Shown: piece after piece, positions 35,161 through 43,831 of the stretch | How positions within the stretch are numbered: position 1 is the first letter of the stretch | Layout of the letters: each line of letters begins with the position of its first letter | Assembly: GCF_019748715.1 (NCBI RefSeq) | Contig: NZ_JACLBZ010000025.1 | Location: 1-64,000, forward strand | Source: Sporosarcina aquimarina | GTDB lineage: Bacteria; Bacillota; Bacilli; Bacillales_A; Planococcaceae | Reading direction: 5' to 3' | DNA: 64,000 nucleotides | Made by a program: the position numbers and the translations under genes | Notes under the pieces: model-generated | Told to the model about the DNA's origin: nothing | The model's input: the letters and a program-made list of their open reading frames with translations, nothing else | Database searches by the model: none

Positions 35161-36711
35161 ATGACAATGCGAAGGAATCAATTCGAATCAAAGCACTTTT
35201 TTGAGGACGACAAGCACATAACGGATTCGCAAGTATGGCATTTCGTCTCAGCGCCACATTTGCAGCCGATGAAGGTAACCGTGAATGTGCATGAGCCAGG
35301 GACAGAACAGGGCTACCTATTCGTGGCCCCGTATACGATGTATGGAGAAAATATGGTGGGGCAGACGGGTGCATTGATCCTGGATGAAGCAGGTAACCCG
35401 GTCTGGTTCAAATCGGATACTCCCGAAAAACAGAATAGGAATTTCAGGATGCAAGTCTATCATGGGCTACCAGTCCTAACGACATGGCATGGAACGATTT
35501 CTGGTACGGAATCTGCCAATCCTCGTCTTCCTATCGGCGACCCGCTGCCTGGCGCGGTCTTCCAGATCTTCAATCAGCATTACCAGTTGATAGAGACAGT
35601 AGAGGCGCAAAATGGATACACTGCGGATGTGCATGAGTTTACCATTACCGAACGAAATACAGCCTTGTTTACCGCAGTGAAGCAAGTACCTGCCGATTTG
35701 ACTGTTTATGGAGGACCGGCGAAAGGCTATATTGATAATTTTGCAATACAGGAAGTTGATTTGTCTACAGGTGAGCTGCTGTATGAATGGGATGTGCTTG
35801 CGCATGTCGACCCGGCAAATTCGATGGTTCCTGTTACTGCTGCAGCAGAAAGCAAGGGAATTTGGGATTGTTTCCATGTGAATTCGGTGGAGGAAGGGCC
35901 GGATCATACTCTGCTGATCAGTATGCGGAATATGTCTGCTATTTATCATATCAATAAGGTAACAGGAGAGATTATCTGGCAGCTTGGCGGAAAACAGAGT
36001 GATTTTACCTTCGAGCAGGGCGCAGAGTTCTCGTGGCAGCATCATGCAAGATACCGAAAGGAGAACCGAATCAGCCTCTTTGATAATGCGTGCTGTGCCA
36101 CACCGGACTCACCGCCTGCTGGTGCGTCGCGTGGCTTGATTTTACAGCTTGATGAGCAGCACATGACAGCAAAGGTGGACCGGACCTATTTTCATGATCC
36201 TCCTATTCATGCATCCCATCAGGGGAATATGCAACAACTGCCCAACGGCAACCAGTTGATCGGCTGGGGACAGGGACCTTATGTTTCTGAATTCAAATAT
36301 GCCGGCAATACGGAGGGGAATCCGGCTTTGCATATGATTTACGATATGCATTTTCCAGGCGATAATTTTACGTACAGAGCATTTAAAAATGAATGGGTTG
36401 GACTGCCGCTTGAACCACCTGATATGAGGGTGGGGGTGTATGGGAAACAAATTGCGATTATTTATATGTCGTGGAATGGTGCTACAGAAGTGGAGGCCTG
36501 GAAGGTGCTGGCTGGTTGGAACCCCTATGCAATGGCGGTTGTAGCTTTTAAGGAACGAAACGGATTTGAGACAACTGTGAAATTAGATGGTGTTTGTCCG
36601 TATTTTCAAGTCTGTGCATTAGATGATGTTGGTGCTGCGATTGGCAAGTCGCGGATGGTTTGTGCACCGATTTCTTGGGTTAATTTAGGCTGCAAGTCTT
36701 CATGGAGCTAA
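35161..36711 (+). CDS. Arylsulfotransferase (ASST)-family protein without signal peptide
   Basis: A 516-residue protein resembling the Arylsulfotran_2 family: a six-bladed propeller with repeated strands such as GALILDEAGNPVWFK, NFAIQEVDLSTGELLYEWDV and ITGEIIWQLGGKQSDF-type blades. The conserved histidine regions are WQHHARY and HASHQGNMQQLPNGN. PAPS-independent aryl sulfotransferases are normally exported, but no signal peptide is seen here, so the protein is probably cytoplasmic and its activity is uncertain. ATG at 35161 follows AGGTGATG. Confidence 0.75.
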   Translation: MTMRRNQFESKHFFEDDKHITDSQVWHFVSAPHLQPMKVTVNVHEPGTEQGYLFVAPYTMYGENMVGQTGALILDEAGNPVWFKSDTPEKQNRNFRMQVYHGLPVLTTWHGTISGTESANPRLPIGDPLPGAVFQIFNQHYQLIETVEAQNGYTADVHEFTITERNTALFTAVKQVPADLTVYGGPAKGYIDNFAIQEVDLSTGELLYEWDVLAHVDPANSMVPVTAAAESKGIWDCFHVNSVEEGPDHTLLISMRNMSAIYHINKVTGEIIWQLGGKQSDFTFEQGAEFSWQHHARYRKENRISLFDNACCATPDSPPAGASRGLILQLDEQHMTAKVDRTYFHDPPIHASHQGNMQQLPNGNQLIGWGQGPYVSEFKYAGNTEGNPALHMIYDMHFPGDNFTYRAFKNEWVGLPLEPPDMRVGVYGKQIAIIYMSWNGATEVEAWKVLAGWNPYAMAVVAFKERNGFETTVKLDGVCPYFQVCALDDVGAAIGKSRMVCAPISWVNLGCKSSWS

Positions 36712-36736
36712 GAACTACTTCGAAAACCGCAATAAA

Positions 36737-36783
36737 GAAACCTTAGAAACGAGAAATTACTTTCCCGATTCCAAGGTTTTTCG
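36737..36783. terminator. Terminator between the ASST-like gene and katE
   Basis: GAAACCTT and AAGGTTTTTC arms close a long hairpin between convergent genes, with T-runs on both strands. Confidence 0.65.
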
Positions 36784-36821
36784 TGATGCTCGGCTGCTTC
36801 ATGTCATCGGTTTTCGTATAC

Positions 36822-38873
36822 TTATGTTCGATCCCAGAAACGTTTTTGAGCGATGGCTGCGACAAATTGATTGGCGAAATCTGGGTTATCAGTTGCTGAT
36901 ACGACGCCGATTCCGTTGTTGTGTTCGGTCTGTGCAATATAGGAATCCTTGCCGCTAGAAACTCCGATTGGCTTCAGGTGCATATATTGCATGCGCACAA
37001 AATCGAAAATAATCTGATCGAATTTCAGTTGGTTTTGGGATTTTCCGCCTGCGATATAGATTGCATCAAACAGGGACGGGTGAACGGTTAGGAATGTTTT
37101 AGTAGGCTCAAGAACTGTACCGTCTTCACCAGTGACTGAACCAAGTTTTTCAGCAATGATTTCCACCATAACACCATTTTCTTTAAGGGTGTCAAGCGTC
37201 TCTTTAACCTCTTTTCCGTTAAACCCTTCACCGATCAGCACGCCGACCTTCTGCGTCATTGCAGAATGAGGAGAGTTCAGCTGACTAAGTGATGCATAGC
37301 TTTTGTCTACATCTACGTGTTTGTTTTTTGGACGCTCGACCCCAATATTATCCGCAATCATACCCGCCATCTCGGTATCGACATTGGCCCACATCTCTAC
37401 ATTCATCTCACGTACTTCCTTGCTCTTTACGCTTCCTAAGTGGAAACTGAATGACTCGATCAGGTCCAATCTCTCAGGCTCAGACAAGCTGTTCCAAAAG
37501 ATTCTGGCTTGTGTATAATAATCCTCGAATGAATCGCTTGGATGTTCCCGCGTCACATGTCCTTCCACTGTTTTTGGATAGTTTTCATAGCCACCTTGTT
37601 CAGGCGGTGTTTCAGCTGGCGTATTTCCAGCCAATGAATTGCTGTGCATATGGACGTTGTCGGTATCGATCGGATGCTTCTGATAGCCGTCACGGAAGTT
37701 GTTGGCGACATCCGCAATCGGGCGGTTCACCGGCAGTTCCTCATAATTTGGAGAGTTCTGACGATACAGTTCAGTATCCCGATAGGCGAATGAACGGCCT
37801 TGCAAGACAGGATCATTCGAGAACTCAATACCTGGAACCAGATTAGACGGGTTAAATGCGGATTGTTCTTCTTCCGCAAAGAAATTGTCCATGAGACGGT
37901 TCAGCGTCATCTTTCCGATTATTTTCAGTGGAACTTCTTCCTCGGGCCAAAGTTTGGTGTCATCCAAAATATCGAAATCATACTTGAATTCATCTTCTTC
38001 AGCGATCAGCTGCACGCCAAGTTCGTATTCTGGATAGGACCCGCTTTCAATTGCCTCGATAATATCACGACGATGGAAGTCTGCGTCTACTCCGCCGATC
38101 ATGTTTGCTTCATCGAGTTTCAAGGAATGCACACCTAACTTCGGTTTCCAAATAAACCGAACGAACGTCGAGATCCCTTTTTCATTGACGAAACGGAATG
38201 TGTTGATTGGATAAGCCTCCATCATTCTCCAGCTTCTAGGACGGCCACGCATTGACATCAGCCACATGACCATATGCGCAGATTCAGGATTACTCACTAC
38301 ATAATCCCAAAAATTATCATGCCCAACGGTTGCTTGTGGAATATGTGTTTTTGGTTCAGGTTTTGCCGCGTGTGATACATCCATGAATTTCATTGGATCG
38401 CTTAGGATGAAGACAGGGAATTGCAATGAAAGCTGATCATAGTTTCCTTCCTCCGTATAAAACTTGATCGCTATACCCCGGATATCAACTGCTGTGTCCT
38501 TCGATCCCCGGTTCCCTACGAAATTGGAAAAGCGGACGAAAAGAGGTGTTTTCTTCCCTGGTTCTTGCAAGAATTTCGCCACTGTGTAGTCTTTCATCGA
38601 CTCATACAGTTCAAAGTCTCCGTAAACTCCGAACCCGCGTGCGTGCACAACTTTTTCGGGAATCCGTTCACGGTTGAAATGAGATTGCTTTTTATAGAAA
38701 TGAAAGTCTTGCATTAGAAGCGGCCCCCGCTTACCGGCACGCAACGACTTTTGATCGTCTGAAACTTTCATTCCGCTTTCCTCGGTCATTTGCTTATCGG
38801 GTCCGGTATTTGTTAGGCGGAATTGTTCCAGTTGTTCGTCTTTACTGTCTTTATTCTTATGGTTCTGATCCAT
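36822..38873 (-). CDS. katE: Large-subunit monofunctional catalase (KatE/HPII type)
   Basis: A 683-residue clade 2 catalase. The core (about 60-520) has the distal His region VVHARGFGVYG and heme-side motif RSFAYRDTELYR (proximal Tyr). A C-terminal flavodoxin/DJ-1-like domain (about 540-683) begins KVGVLIGEGFNGKEV, as in E. coli HPII. It degrades hydrogen peroxide. I start at ATG 38873; the upstream in-frame ATG has no good ribosome site. A sigma-B-like promoter lies upstream, fitting a stationary-phase or general-stress catalase. Confidence 0.95.
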   Translation of the reverse strand: MDQNHKNKDSKDEQLEQFRLTNTGPDKQMTEESGMKVSDDQKSLRAGKRGPLLMQDFHFYKKQSHFNRERIPEKVVHARGFGVYGDFELYESMKDYTVAKFLQEPGKKTPLFVRFSNFVGNRGSKDTAVDIRGIAIKFYTEEGNYDQLSLQFPVFILSDPMKFMDVSHAAKPEPKTHIPQATVGHDNFWDYVVSNPESAHMVMWLMSMRGRPRSWRMMEAYPINTFRFVNEKGISTFVRFIWKPKLGVHSLKLDEANMIGGVDADFHRRDIIEAIESGSYPEYELGVQLIAEEDEFKYDFDILDDTKLWPEEEVPLKIIGKMTLNRLMDNFFAEEEQSAFNPSNLVPGIEFSNDPVLQGRSFAYRDTELYRQNSPNYEELPVNRPIADVANNFRDGYQKHPIDTDNVHMHSNSLAGNTPAETPPEQGGYENYPKTVEGHVTREHPSDSFEDYYTQARIFWNSLSEPERLDLIESFSFHLGSVKSKEVREMNVEMWANVDTEMAGMIADNIGVERPKNKHVDVDKSYASLSQLNSPHSAMTQKVGVLIGEGFNGKEVKETLDTLKENGVMVEIIAEKLGSVTGEDGTVLEPTKTFLTVHPSLFDAIYIAGGKSQNQLKFDQIIFDFVRMQYMHLKPIGVSSGKDSYIAQTEHNNGIGVVSATDNPDFANQFVAAIAQKRFWDRT

Positions 38874-38978
38874 CTCTTCATCATCCTTCTCTTTTAATTT
38901 TTTGAGTGCAATCAAGCGTCAAAAAGTTATGAGACTAGCAAGAATTCATCCCGCTAGATATCCCTTTGACTACACATC

Positions 38979-39020
38979 TTCCCCGAAAGAGACTTTATTA
39001 AACTGTAGTAGTTTACAGTT
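38979..39020 (-). promoter_or_regulatory. Sigma-B-like promoter and dyad upstream of katE
   Basis: On the minus strand GTTTAA (39003-38998), 13 bases, then GGGGAA (38984-38979) matches the sigma-B consensus GTTTAA-N12-14-GGGTAT with one mismatch. Adjacent, at 39001-39020, a perfect dyad AACTGTA-N6-TACAGTT overlaps the -35 and may be an operator. Confidence 0.55.
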
Positions 39021-39037
39021 AATAAGTGAATCCGCAA

Positions 39038-39077
39038 AAAAACAGACACTGCTGCATAGGTGCAGGTGCCTGTTTTC
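39038..39077 (-). terminator. Terminator of the ctaG operon
   Basis: On the minus strand AAAACAGGCACCTGCA pairs with TGCAGCAGTGTCTGTTTT and runs into TTTTTTT. It is just past the ctaG stop. Confidence 0.85.
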
Positions 39078-39087
39078 TAAAACTTTG

Positions 39088-39903
39088 TTACGCGGTGACC
39101 GAAACTGCTCGTGTTCGGGGACGTGTAGCCTGAAACCATTTTTTGAATAAAAGAATAATGATGACGAGATCAACAGCATCTCCTCCGTAATACATAAGCA
39201 TGGCCCCTGTGCGTGCTTGATCAAGAGGTACGCCTTCTGGAGGGTAAGCATAAATGTATTTGGACAAGATCCCGTGTCCTGCAAGAGCAACAATAAAGAC
39301 TAGAGTCCGGTAAATGTAGCTGAAACGATGGAAAACCGGGTCGATGTACAGTAAGGAAATGGTGAATAAATAGCCCGCCACAAATACATGGATATGAACG
39401 AGAACATGTAGCCAGAGTTGGTGGTGCATAGTCATATACAAGTCGGTAGTATACAACAGCCAAAGTCCGCCGATGTTGAGGAAGGTAGCGGTAACAGGGT
39501 GAGTATAAAATTTTGAGAGTCGGCTTTTCAGCAAGCGGCACAGCTGCCTTGCATGATGGACTGAGAGCACGCGCAACAACAGTGTCATCGGAGCCGCAAG
39601 AGCCAGTAGAAGGGGACCGAGCATTCCAAGGAATAAATGGCCCATCATATGCACAGTGAAGTTCCCGTGGGAAGCTTCGGCAATTGGTCCAATCACGGCG
39701 CTCGCCGAGAGTAAAACACCAAAAAACCAGAACATAGTACGAATCCATGGCCATTGGCGCCGAGATGCGTGCCGATTGTTCTTGAAAACTCCTGCAAGAT
39801 AAAGCACGATAGCCAACACTGCTGGAATGCCAAATAAGACATCGGTAAAAGGGAACGGAAAATCATGCAACATGAAGTTCCCCACTTCCTGCCATCCGCT
39901 CAT
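39088..39903 (-). CDS. CtaG-family cytochrome c oxidase assembly protein
   Basis: A 271-residue membrane protein with seven TMs of the Caa3_CtaG family. Conserved histidines lie in HMMGHLFLGMLGPLLLAL and VHIHVFVAGYLF, consistent with copper delivery to cytochrome caa3 oxidase. ATG at 39903 overlaps the upstream gene by 41 bp; an internal ATG at 39873 (overlap 11 bp) is a plausible alternative start. The DUF2243 gene precedes it in the same operon, a frequent pairing. Confidence 0.88.
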   Translation of the reverse strand: MSGWQEVGNFMLHDFPFPFTDVLFGIPAVLAIVLYLAGVFKNNRHASRRQWPWIRTMFWFFGVLLSASAVIGPIAEASHGNFTVHMMGHLFLGMLGPLLLALAAPMTLLLRVLSVHHARQLCRLLKSRLSKFYTHPVTATFLNIGGLWLLYTTDLYMTMHHQLWLHVLVHIHVFVAGYLFTISLLYIDPVFHRFSYIYRTLVFIVALAGHGILSKYIYAYPPEGVPLDQARTGAMLMYYGGDAVDLVIIILLFKKWFQATRPRTRAVSVTA

Positions 39904-40366
39904 CCTGTCTTGCCGACCTTAATAGCCAAACTCCCGCCAAAATCATGAGTACAGCGCTAATATTCCAAACCAAGTCATACGGGACGATATCGACATTGTA
40001 GCGTATTTGGTGAATTCGCATGACTTTATGTTGTATCGTGCCGTCGTATAGCTGAAAGGCCCCACCACCAAGCAGTTTTCCTCCCCAAAACATTTTATGC
40101 CATAATGCATCTCGCCTCCGTAAATCGGCGACCAAATATAAGCCGCCGACTGTTGCAAACCAGCTGAACGCGTGAAACAATCCATCTGAAACCAAACCGA
40201 CTGCGATCGTCGATTTATCATAAAACTTATGCCAATGCAGCAACTGATGAAAAAGAGTCTCGTCCAAGAAAGCTACAAAGCCGAGCCCAAACAATATGCC
40301 TGCCCATAAGTTCTTACTAGCGAACTTCGAACGATTCGTCCAGTTGGTTACTTTCTTTATAGTCAT
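39863..40366 (-). CDS. DUF2243 membrane protein
   Basis: A 167-residue protein with four TMs and conserved histidines: FLDETLFHQLLHWHKFYDK, SDGLFHAFSW and DGTIQHKVMRIHQIRY. This pattern is typical of DUF2243, which commonly sits beside ctaG. The histidines suggest metal or heme handling during oxidase assembly, which is inference. I start at ATG 40366 (GGCGG upstream) rather than farther out, where the added residues are poorly membrane-like. Confidence 0.85.
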   Translation of the reverse strand: MTIKKVTNWTNRSKFASKNLWAGILFGLGFVAFLDETLFHQLLHWHKFYDKSTIAVGLVSDGLFHAFSWFATVGGLYLVADLRRRDALWHKMFWGGKLLGGGAFQLYDGTIQHKVMRIHQIRYNVDIVPYDLVWNISAVLMILAGVWLLRSARQDERMAGSGELHVA

Positions 40367-40576
40367 ATAAGAGTCGCCGCCTTTATGGTGTTTATACTTA
40401 ATTATTACCAAAAGAATGGGCGGTTAAACCAAGTTTGGAGAGTTTTGGGAATAAATTGGTGGAGGACACGAAGGGATTTCACTTATCTCAAAAGGGCTGT
40501 TAAATGCAAAGAAAGATAAAGGAATCTATAAAATGAAGTTTAATCCGATTACTGAAATGTAATAATCAGGGGCTAT

Positions 40577-40711
40577 ATGTTATTGTTCAGCAAACTATTA
40601 TGGAAGCAGCCGCAAATTCTACCAACAGAATATTGGGAGTTTATAGTAATCGTTATTGTGATTGCAGTAATTTCTGCTAAGCTTCCATGTCATGATAAAG
40701 TCTCTTCTTGA
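40577..40711 (+). CDS. Possible 44-residue small membrane protein
   Basis: Starts at ATG 40577 after AGGGG and encodes MLLFSKLLWKQ, an acidic WEF turn, one hydrophobic segment (IVIVIVIAVISA) and a short polar tail. It ends just before a shared hairpin. It resembles other single-TM small proteins of Bacillota in size, but no family is recognised and it may be a chance frame. The rest of 40412-40576 holds nothing that I can support. Confidence 0.35.
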   Translation: MLLFSKLLWKQPQILPTEYWEFIVIVIVIAVISAKLPCHDKVSS

Positions 40712-40718
40712 ATAAACT

Positions 40719-40755
40719 ACCAGGCCCCCAAATCTGTAAAGTTTGGAGGCCTGGT
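40719..40755. terminator. Hairpin between the small frame and the deacetylase gene
   Basis: ACCAGGCC and GGCCTGGT with an inner CCAAA/TTTGG form a strong stem between convergent units. The T-run is weak on both strands. Confidence 0.6.
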
Positions 40756-40786
40756 AATACATATATACATAAGGACTTAGCGTTTA

Positions 40787-41917
40787 TCACAAACGTTTAT
40801 CGGCATAAAAGTTGTTCACCGTATGATGTGCAGGATCATATGGCTTCAAGACATAGCCTTGCGCTTGCAGCCATTCAATGATCTCGGGAAGGACTTTTGC
40901 TGTTTGGCTGCGGTCATGCATGAGAATCACGATGTTCCGATTGCCTGTTGCATAGGCTTTCTTCACGCCTGTCTGAATGTTCTTCACGATGCGTCCCGCC
41001 TGTTGGTTCGTATATTTCCAATCCTCCGAATCAACGTTCCAGTCCCATAGTTTATAATCGTAGCGGATGAGCTCATTTCGCATAGCTGCAGTCACATACG
41101 GCTTGCTGCCATAAGGAACACGCACCAACTTGGTATCGTTTCCAGTGATTTGCTCAATCAGCCTAAGTCCTTTATTCATCTCATCCATGAAACTTTTTGT
41201 AGTCTGATAGACCTTATTGGCGTCATGCGTCATACTGTGTGAGCCGATATAATGACCGGCTGCTGCTGTCTCTTTGAAAATTTTTTGTTGATCCTTCATT
41301 TGATTCCCAATGAAGAAAAAGGTTCCTTTGACGTTATACTTTTTCAAGATGGCAGTATTGGCAGATGTGAATCGATTCGGTCCATCGTCAAATGTGAGAT
41401 AGACATTCGCTTTGCCAGAGTCTTCCGGCTTTGCTTGCATGTGCTTCTTGATGACGGATTCGAAATTTGCATGCGGCATATGTTTGTAATCATCGCGATA
41501 AATCCGCAGTGTCTTAAATTTAGGGAAGTAATGTGTTTTGAAGCCCAGTTCGTCCGCGATGTATGTGACGGTAATATACAATTTTCCATTCAGCTCAACA
41601 ATCGGTGAACTGGTCTGGAGAATGCCGTCTTTCCTCGTTTCCTTTGTTGCATAGTCATACGTATAGTCGGCTCCTCTTTTACGTACATGCATGACACCGT
41701 CTTCAATTTCCAAAGGCAGATAAAGGAACTTTGCGATTTCACCTAAAGGGACACGGGTATTGTTGCCGATTACAGGCACGTCATTAATAGGTAATATTCT
41801 GTCATGCAACCCAATATAACGTTTATCATTCGTGACAGCCGCATCTACAGACATGGATCCAAGAATAAAAAGCAAGGCGAATAATACTCCGAGCAATCCC
41901 CAGATTCTTTTTTTCAT
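40787..41917 (-). CDS. Exported polysaccharide deacetylase with copper-amine-oxidase-like N-domain
   Basis: A 376-residue protein with a signal peptide (about 1-26). An N-terminal stalk of copper-amine-oxidase-like type (about 30-135, LPINDVPVIGNNTRVPL) precedes a NodB-type CE4 deacetylase. All five catalytic motifs are present: TFDDGPN, SHSMTHD, RVPYGS, DWNVDSEDW and ILMHD. It probably removes acetyl groups from peptidoglycan or another wall glycan outside the cell. ATG at 41917 is used because the ATG at 41923 abuts the ribosome site. Confidence 0.9.
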   Translation of the reverse strand: MKKRIWGLLGVLFALLFILGSMSVDAAVTNDKRYIGLHDRILPINDVPVIGNNTRVPLGEIAKFLYLPLEIEDGVMHVRKRGADYTYDYATKETRKDGILQTSSPIVELNGKLYITVTYIADELGFKTHYFPKFKTLRIYRDDYKHMPHANFESVIKKHMQAKPEDSGKANVYLTFDDGPNRFTSANTAILKKYNVKGTFFFIGNQMKDQQKIFKETAAAGHYIGSHSMTHDANKVYQTTKSFMDEMNKGLRLIEQITGNDTKLVRVPYGSKPYVTAAMRNELIRYDYKLWDWNVDSEDWKYTNQQAGRIVKNIQTGVKKAYATGNRNIVILMHDRSQTAKVLPEIIEWLQAQGYVLKPYDPAHHTVNNFYADKRL

Positions 41918-42062
41918 TTTCATCCCTCATTTCGTATAGAGTAGGTCGTAATCGTAATTTAGTATCTTTCGACAAATCTATGAAATCTCCTATACTCATC
42001 GCAACATACAATAGTCTAAATTTTTAGCGAAAACAATTAAGTTATTTACTTTGGAGAAATCG

Positions 42063-42117
42063 GTGCCAACCTCTCCGGAAACCTTCCGGCACAAGTAGTT
42101 GGTTAGATAACTTTTTC
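42063..42117 (+). other. Nested hairpin upstream of the acyl-CoA dehydrogenase
   Basis: CCAAC...GTTGG encloses a perfect CCGGAA/TTCCGG hairpin, followed after 9 bases by TTTTT. It lies about 100 bp before the start codon. It could be an attenuator-like element or a chance fold. Confidence 0.35.
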
Positions 42118-42214
42118 GTATCTTCATTAAAAACTATTATTATAAAAACATGGGTAAACGATGTTTACTTTCAAAATTTAGATGGTAGAATATTCTGTAA
42201 TAGGAGGTATTACT

Positions 42215-43810
42215 ATGTTTTGCGTAAAGAAGAATCCCCAATATACATTTGACTCGTTCTTGGCTGTAAAGGATACATTGGATGATTTGGACAATCCTTT
42301 TTTAGTGGAAGTGTTGTCGAATTTGTCTAAAGAAGATTGGGGGGAGATGCATCGCAGACTTCAACCATTCGCAAACAAACTTTCCACTTCGTGGCGAGCG
42401 ACGGTCAATGAAATTGCCAGACCCGAGAATCATCCGAAGTTGCGTCAATATGATGCATACAACCGCCGAATTGATCGCATAGTTCGTCCGGCGGAAGCGC
42501 TTAAACTCACAGAAGAAGTATTTGGCGAAGGACTATTTTCAATGAAACAACTTACTTACGAAGGAATTATGAAACGCTATTTACTGCATGGAAATGGTGA
42601 AGCGGGAATTACATGTCCTGTAGCATGTACGGATGGTCTGATTGAATTGATTGAAGCGTTTTATGAAGAAGTTCCAAAAGAGGTCAAAGAGATTCACGCA
42701 CATGCAAAAGAAGGGATTGATGGGAACTTCGCTATTGGCGCACAATTCATGTCGGAGATCCAAGGAGGTTCGAACATTCCTGCCAATCTACTAGAGGCGG
42801 TTCCTATGGATTCGCATTATCTATTGTATGGCAATAAATTTTTCTGTTCCGCTGTGCATGCTGATTATTCGGTCGTGACGGCAAAAATAGAAGGTACGGA
42901 GAATATTGCCGTATTTGTTGTGCCCTCCTATTTGCCAGGAGACAAAGAGAAAGAACTACGGAATGGCTACCGCATTAATCGATTAAAATGGAAATTGGGC
43001 ACAAGTGAGCTTCCTTCCGGAGAAATTGATTATGAAGGGGCGGTAGCATACCGAATTGGACCTGAAGACCGTGGGGTTGCTTTAGCGGTCGGCATCGTTC
43101 TGACGCGTTCTCGCTTGGACATCGGCTTTGCCAGTGCAGCATTTGTCATGCGTGCAGCTAGAGAGGCGAAGCTTTATGCGCGCTTCCGCCATGTGTTCGA
43201 CCGGACGATTGATGGTTTTCCGATGGCAGCTGCACAACTGGAAGAACTCGAAGGGGCAGCAAAGCGAATGACGGCTACAGCGTTTCATCTGTATAAGATG
43301 TTTTTGGAGCAAGATGACTACGATGAGCTGCAGCAGTTTGCTTTGCGGGAATTGATTTTACTGCAGAAAATATATGCTGCCAAAGAAGCTGTCGATCATT
43401 TACGGTTGGCAATATCCCTTTTCGGCGGGCATGGTGCAATAGAAGATTTTTCAGCCATACCGAGATTGTTTCGGGATAGTCTTGTCAATGAACTATGGGA
43501 AGGACCGCGAAATGTATTGCTGACACAAATTTATCGGGATCTTTTCCGGCTGCGTAAAACCGTACCGATTGAGACGGTTTTAGAAACCATGTTTCCGCAT
43601 CTATCTCTAATAGATGTGACACAATATACTTCGCGCATCGAGGCGATCATGGGGATTAATATTATGGAAGCTCCGACCCCATTCAATAAGATGGCTGCGA
43701 TGAATTGGGAATCGTTATGGGAGGAACTGTTTTTGTCATTTCAACAAGCTGTGACGAAACCTTTTGAAGAGCAACCGATTTTAAGAGAGGAAATACTGAA
43801 TAACTTATAG
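42215..43810 (+). CDS. Acyl-CoA dehydrogenase-family protein
   Basis: A 531-residue protein of the acyl-CoA dehydrogenase superfamily, longer than usual (about 380) and closer to the AidB-type branch. Recognisable blocks are AIGAQFMSEIQGGSNIPANLLEA (flavin/substrate region near 175), LGTSELPSGEIDYEGAVAY (near 265), and FGGHGAIEDFSAIPRLFRDS (near 405), where the catalytic base normally lies. The SD is AGGAGG; ATG at 42215. Followed 22 bp later by an acyl-CoA synthetase, so the two form an operon for activating and oxidising an unknown acid. Confidence 0.85.
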   Translation: MFCVKKNPQYTFDSFLAVKDTLDDLDNPFLVEVLSNLSKEDWGEMHRRLQPFANKLSTSWRATVNEIARPENHPKLRQYDAYNRRIDRIVRPAEALKLTEEVFGEGLFSMKQLTYEGIMKRYLLHGNGEAGITCPVACTDGLIELIEAFYEEVPKEVKEIHAHAKEGIDGNFAIGAQFMSEIQGGSNIPANLLEAVPMDSHYLLYGNKFFCSAVHADYSVVTAKIEGTENIAVFVVPSYLPGDKEKELRNGYRINRLKWKLGTSELPSGEIDYEGAVAYRIGPEDRGVALAVGIVLTRSRLDIGFASAAFVMRAAREAKLYARFRHVFDRTIDGFPMAAAQLEELEGAAKRMTATAFHLYKMFLEQDDYDELQQFALRELILLQKIYAAKEAVDHLRLAISLFGGHGAIEDFSAIPRLFRDSLVNELWEGPRNVLLTQIYRDLFRLRKTVPIETVLETMFPHLSLIDVTQYTSRIEAIMGINIMEAPTPFNKMAAMNWESLWEELFLSFQQAVTKPFEEQPILREEILNNL

Positions 43811-43831
43811 AGGGGTGTTCGGGAGATGGAG

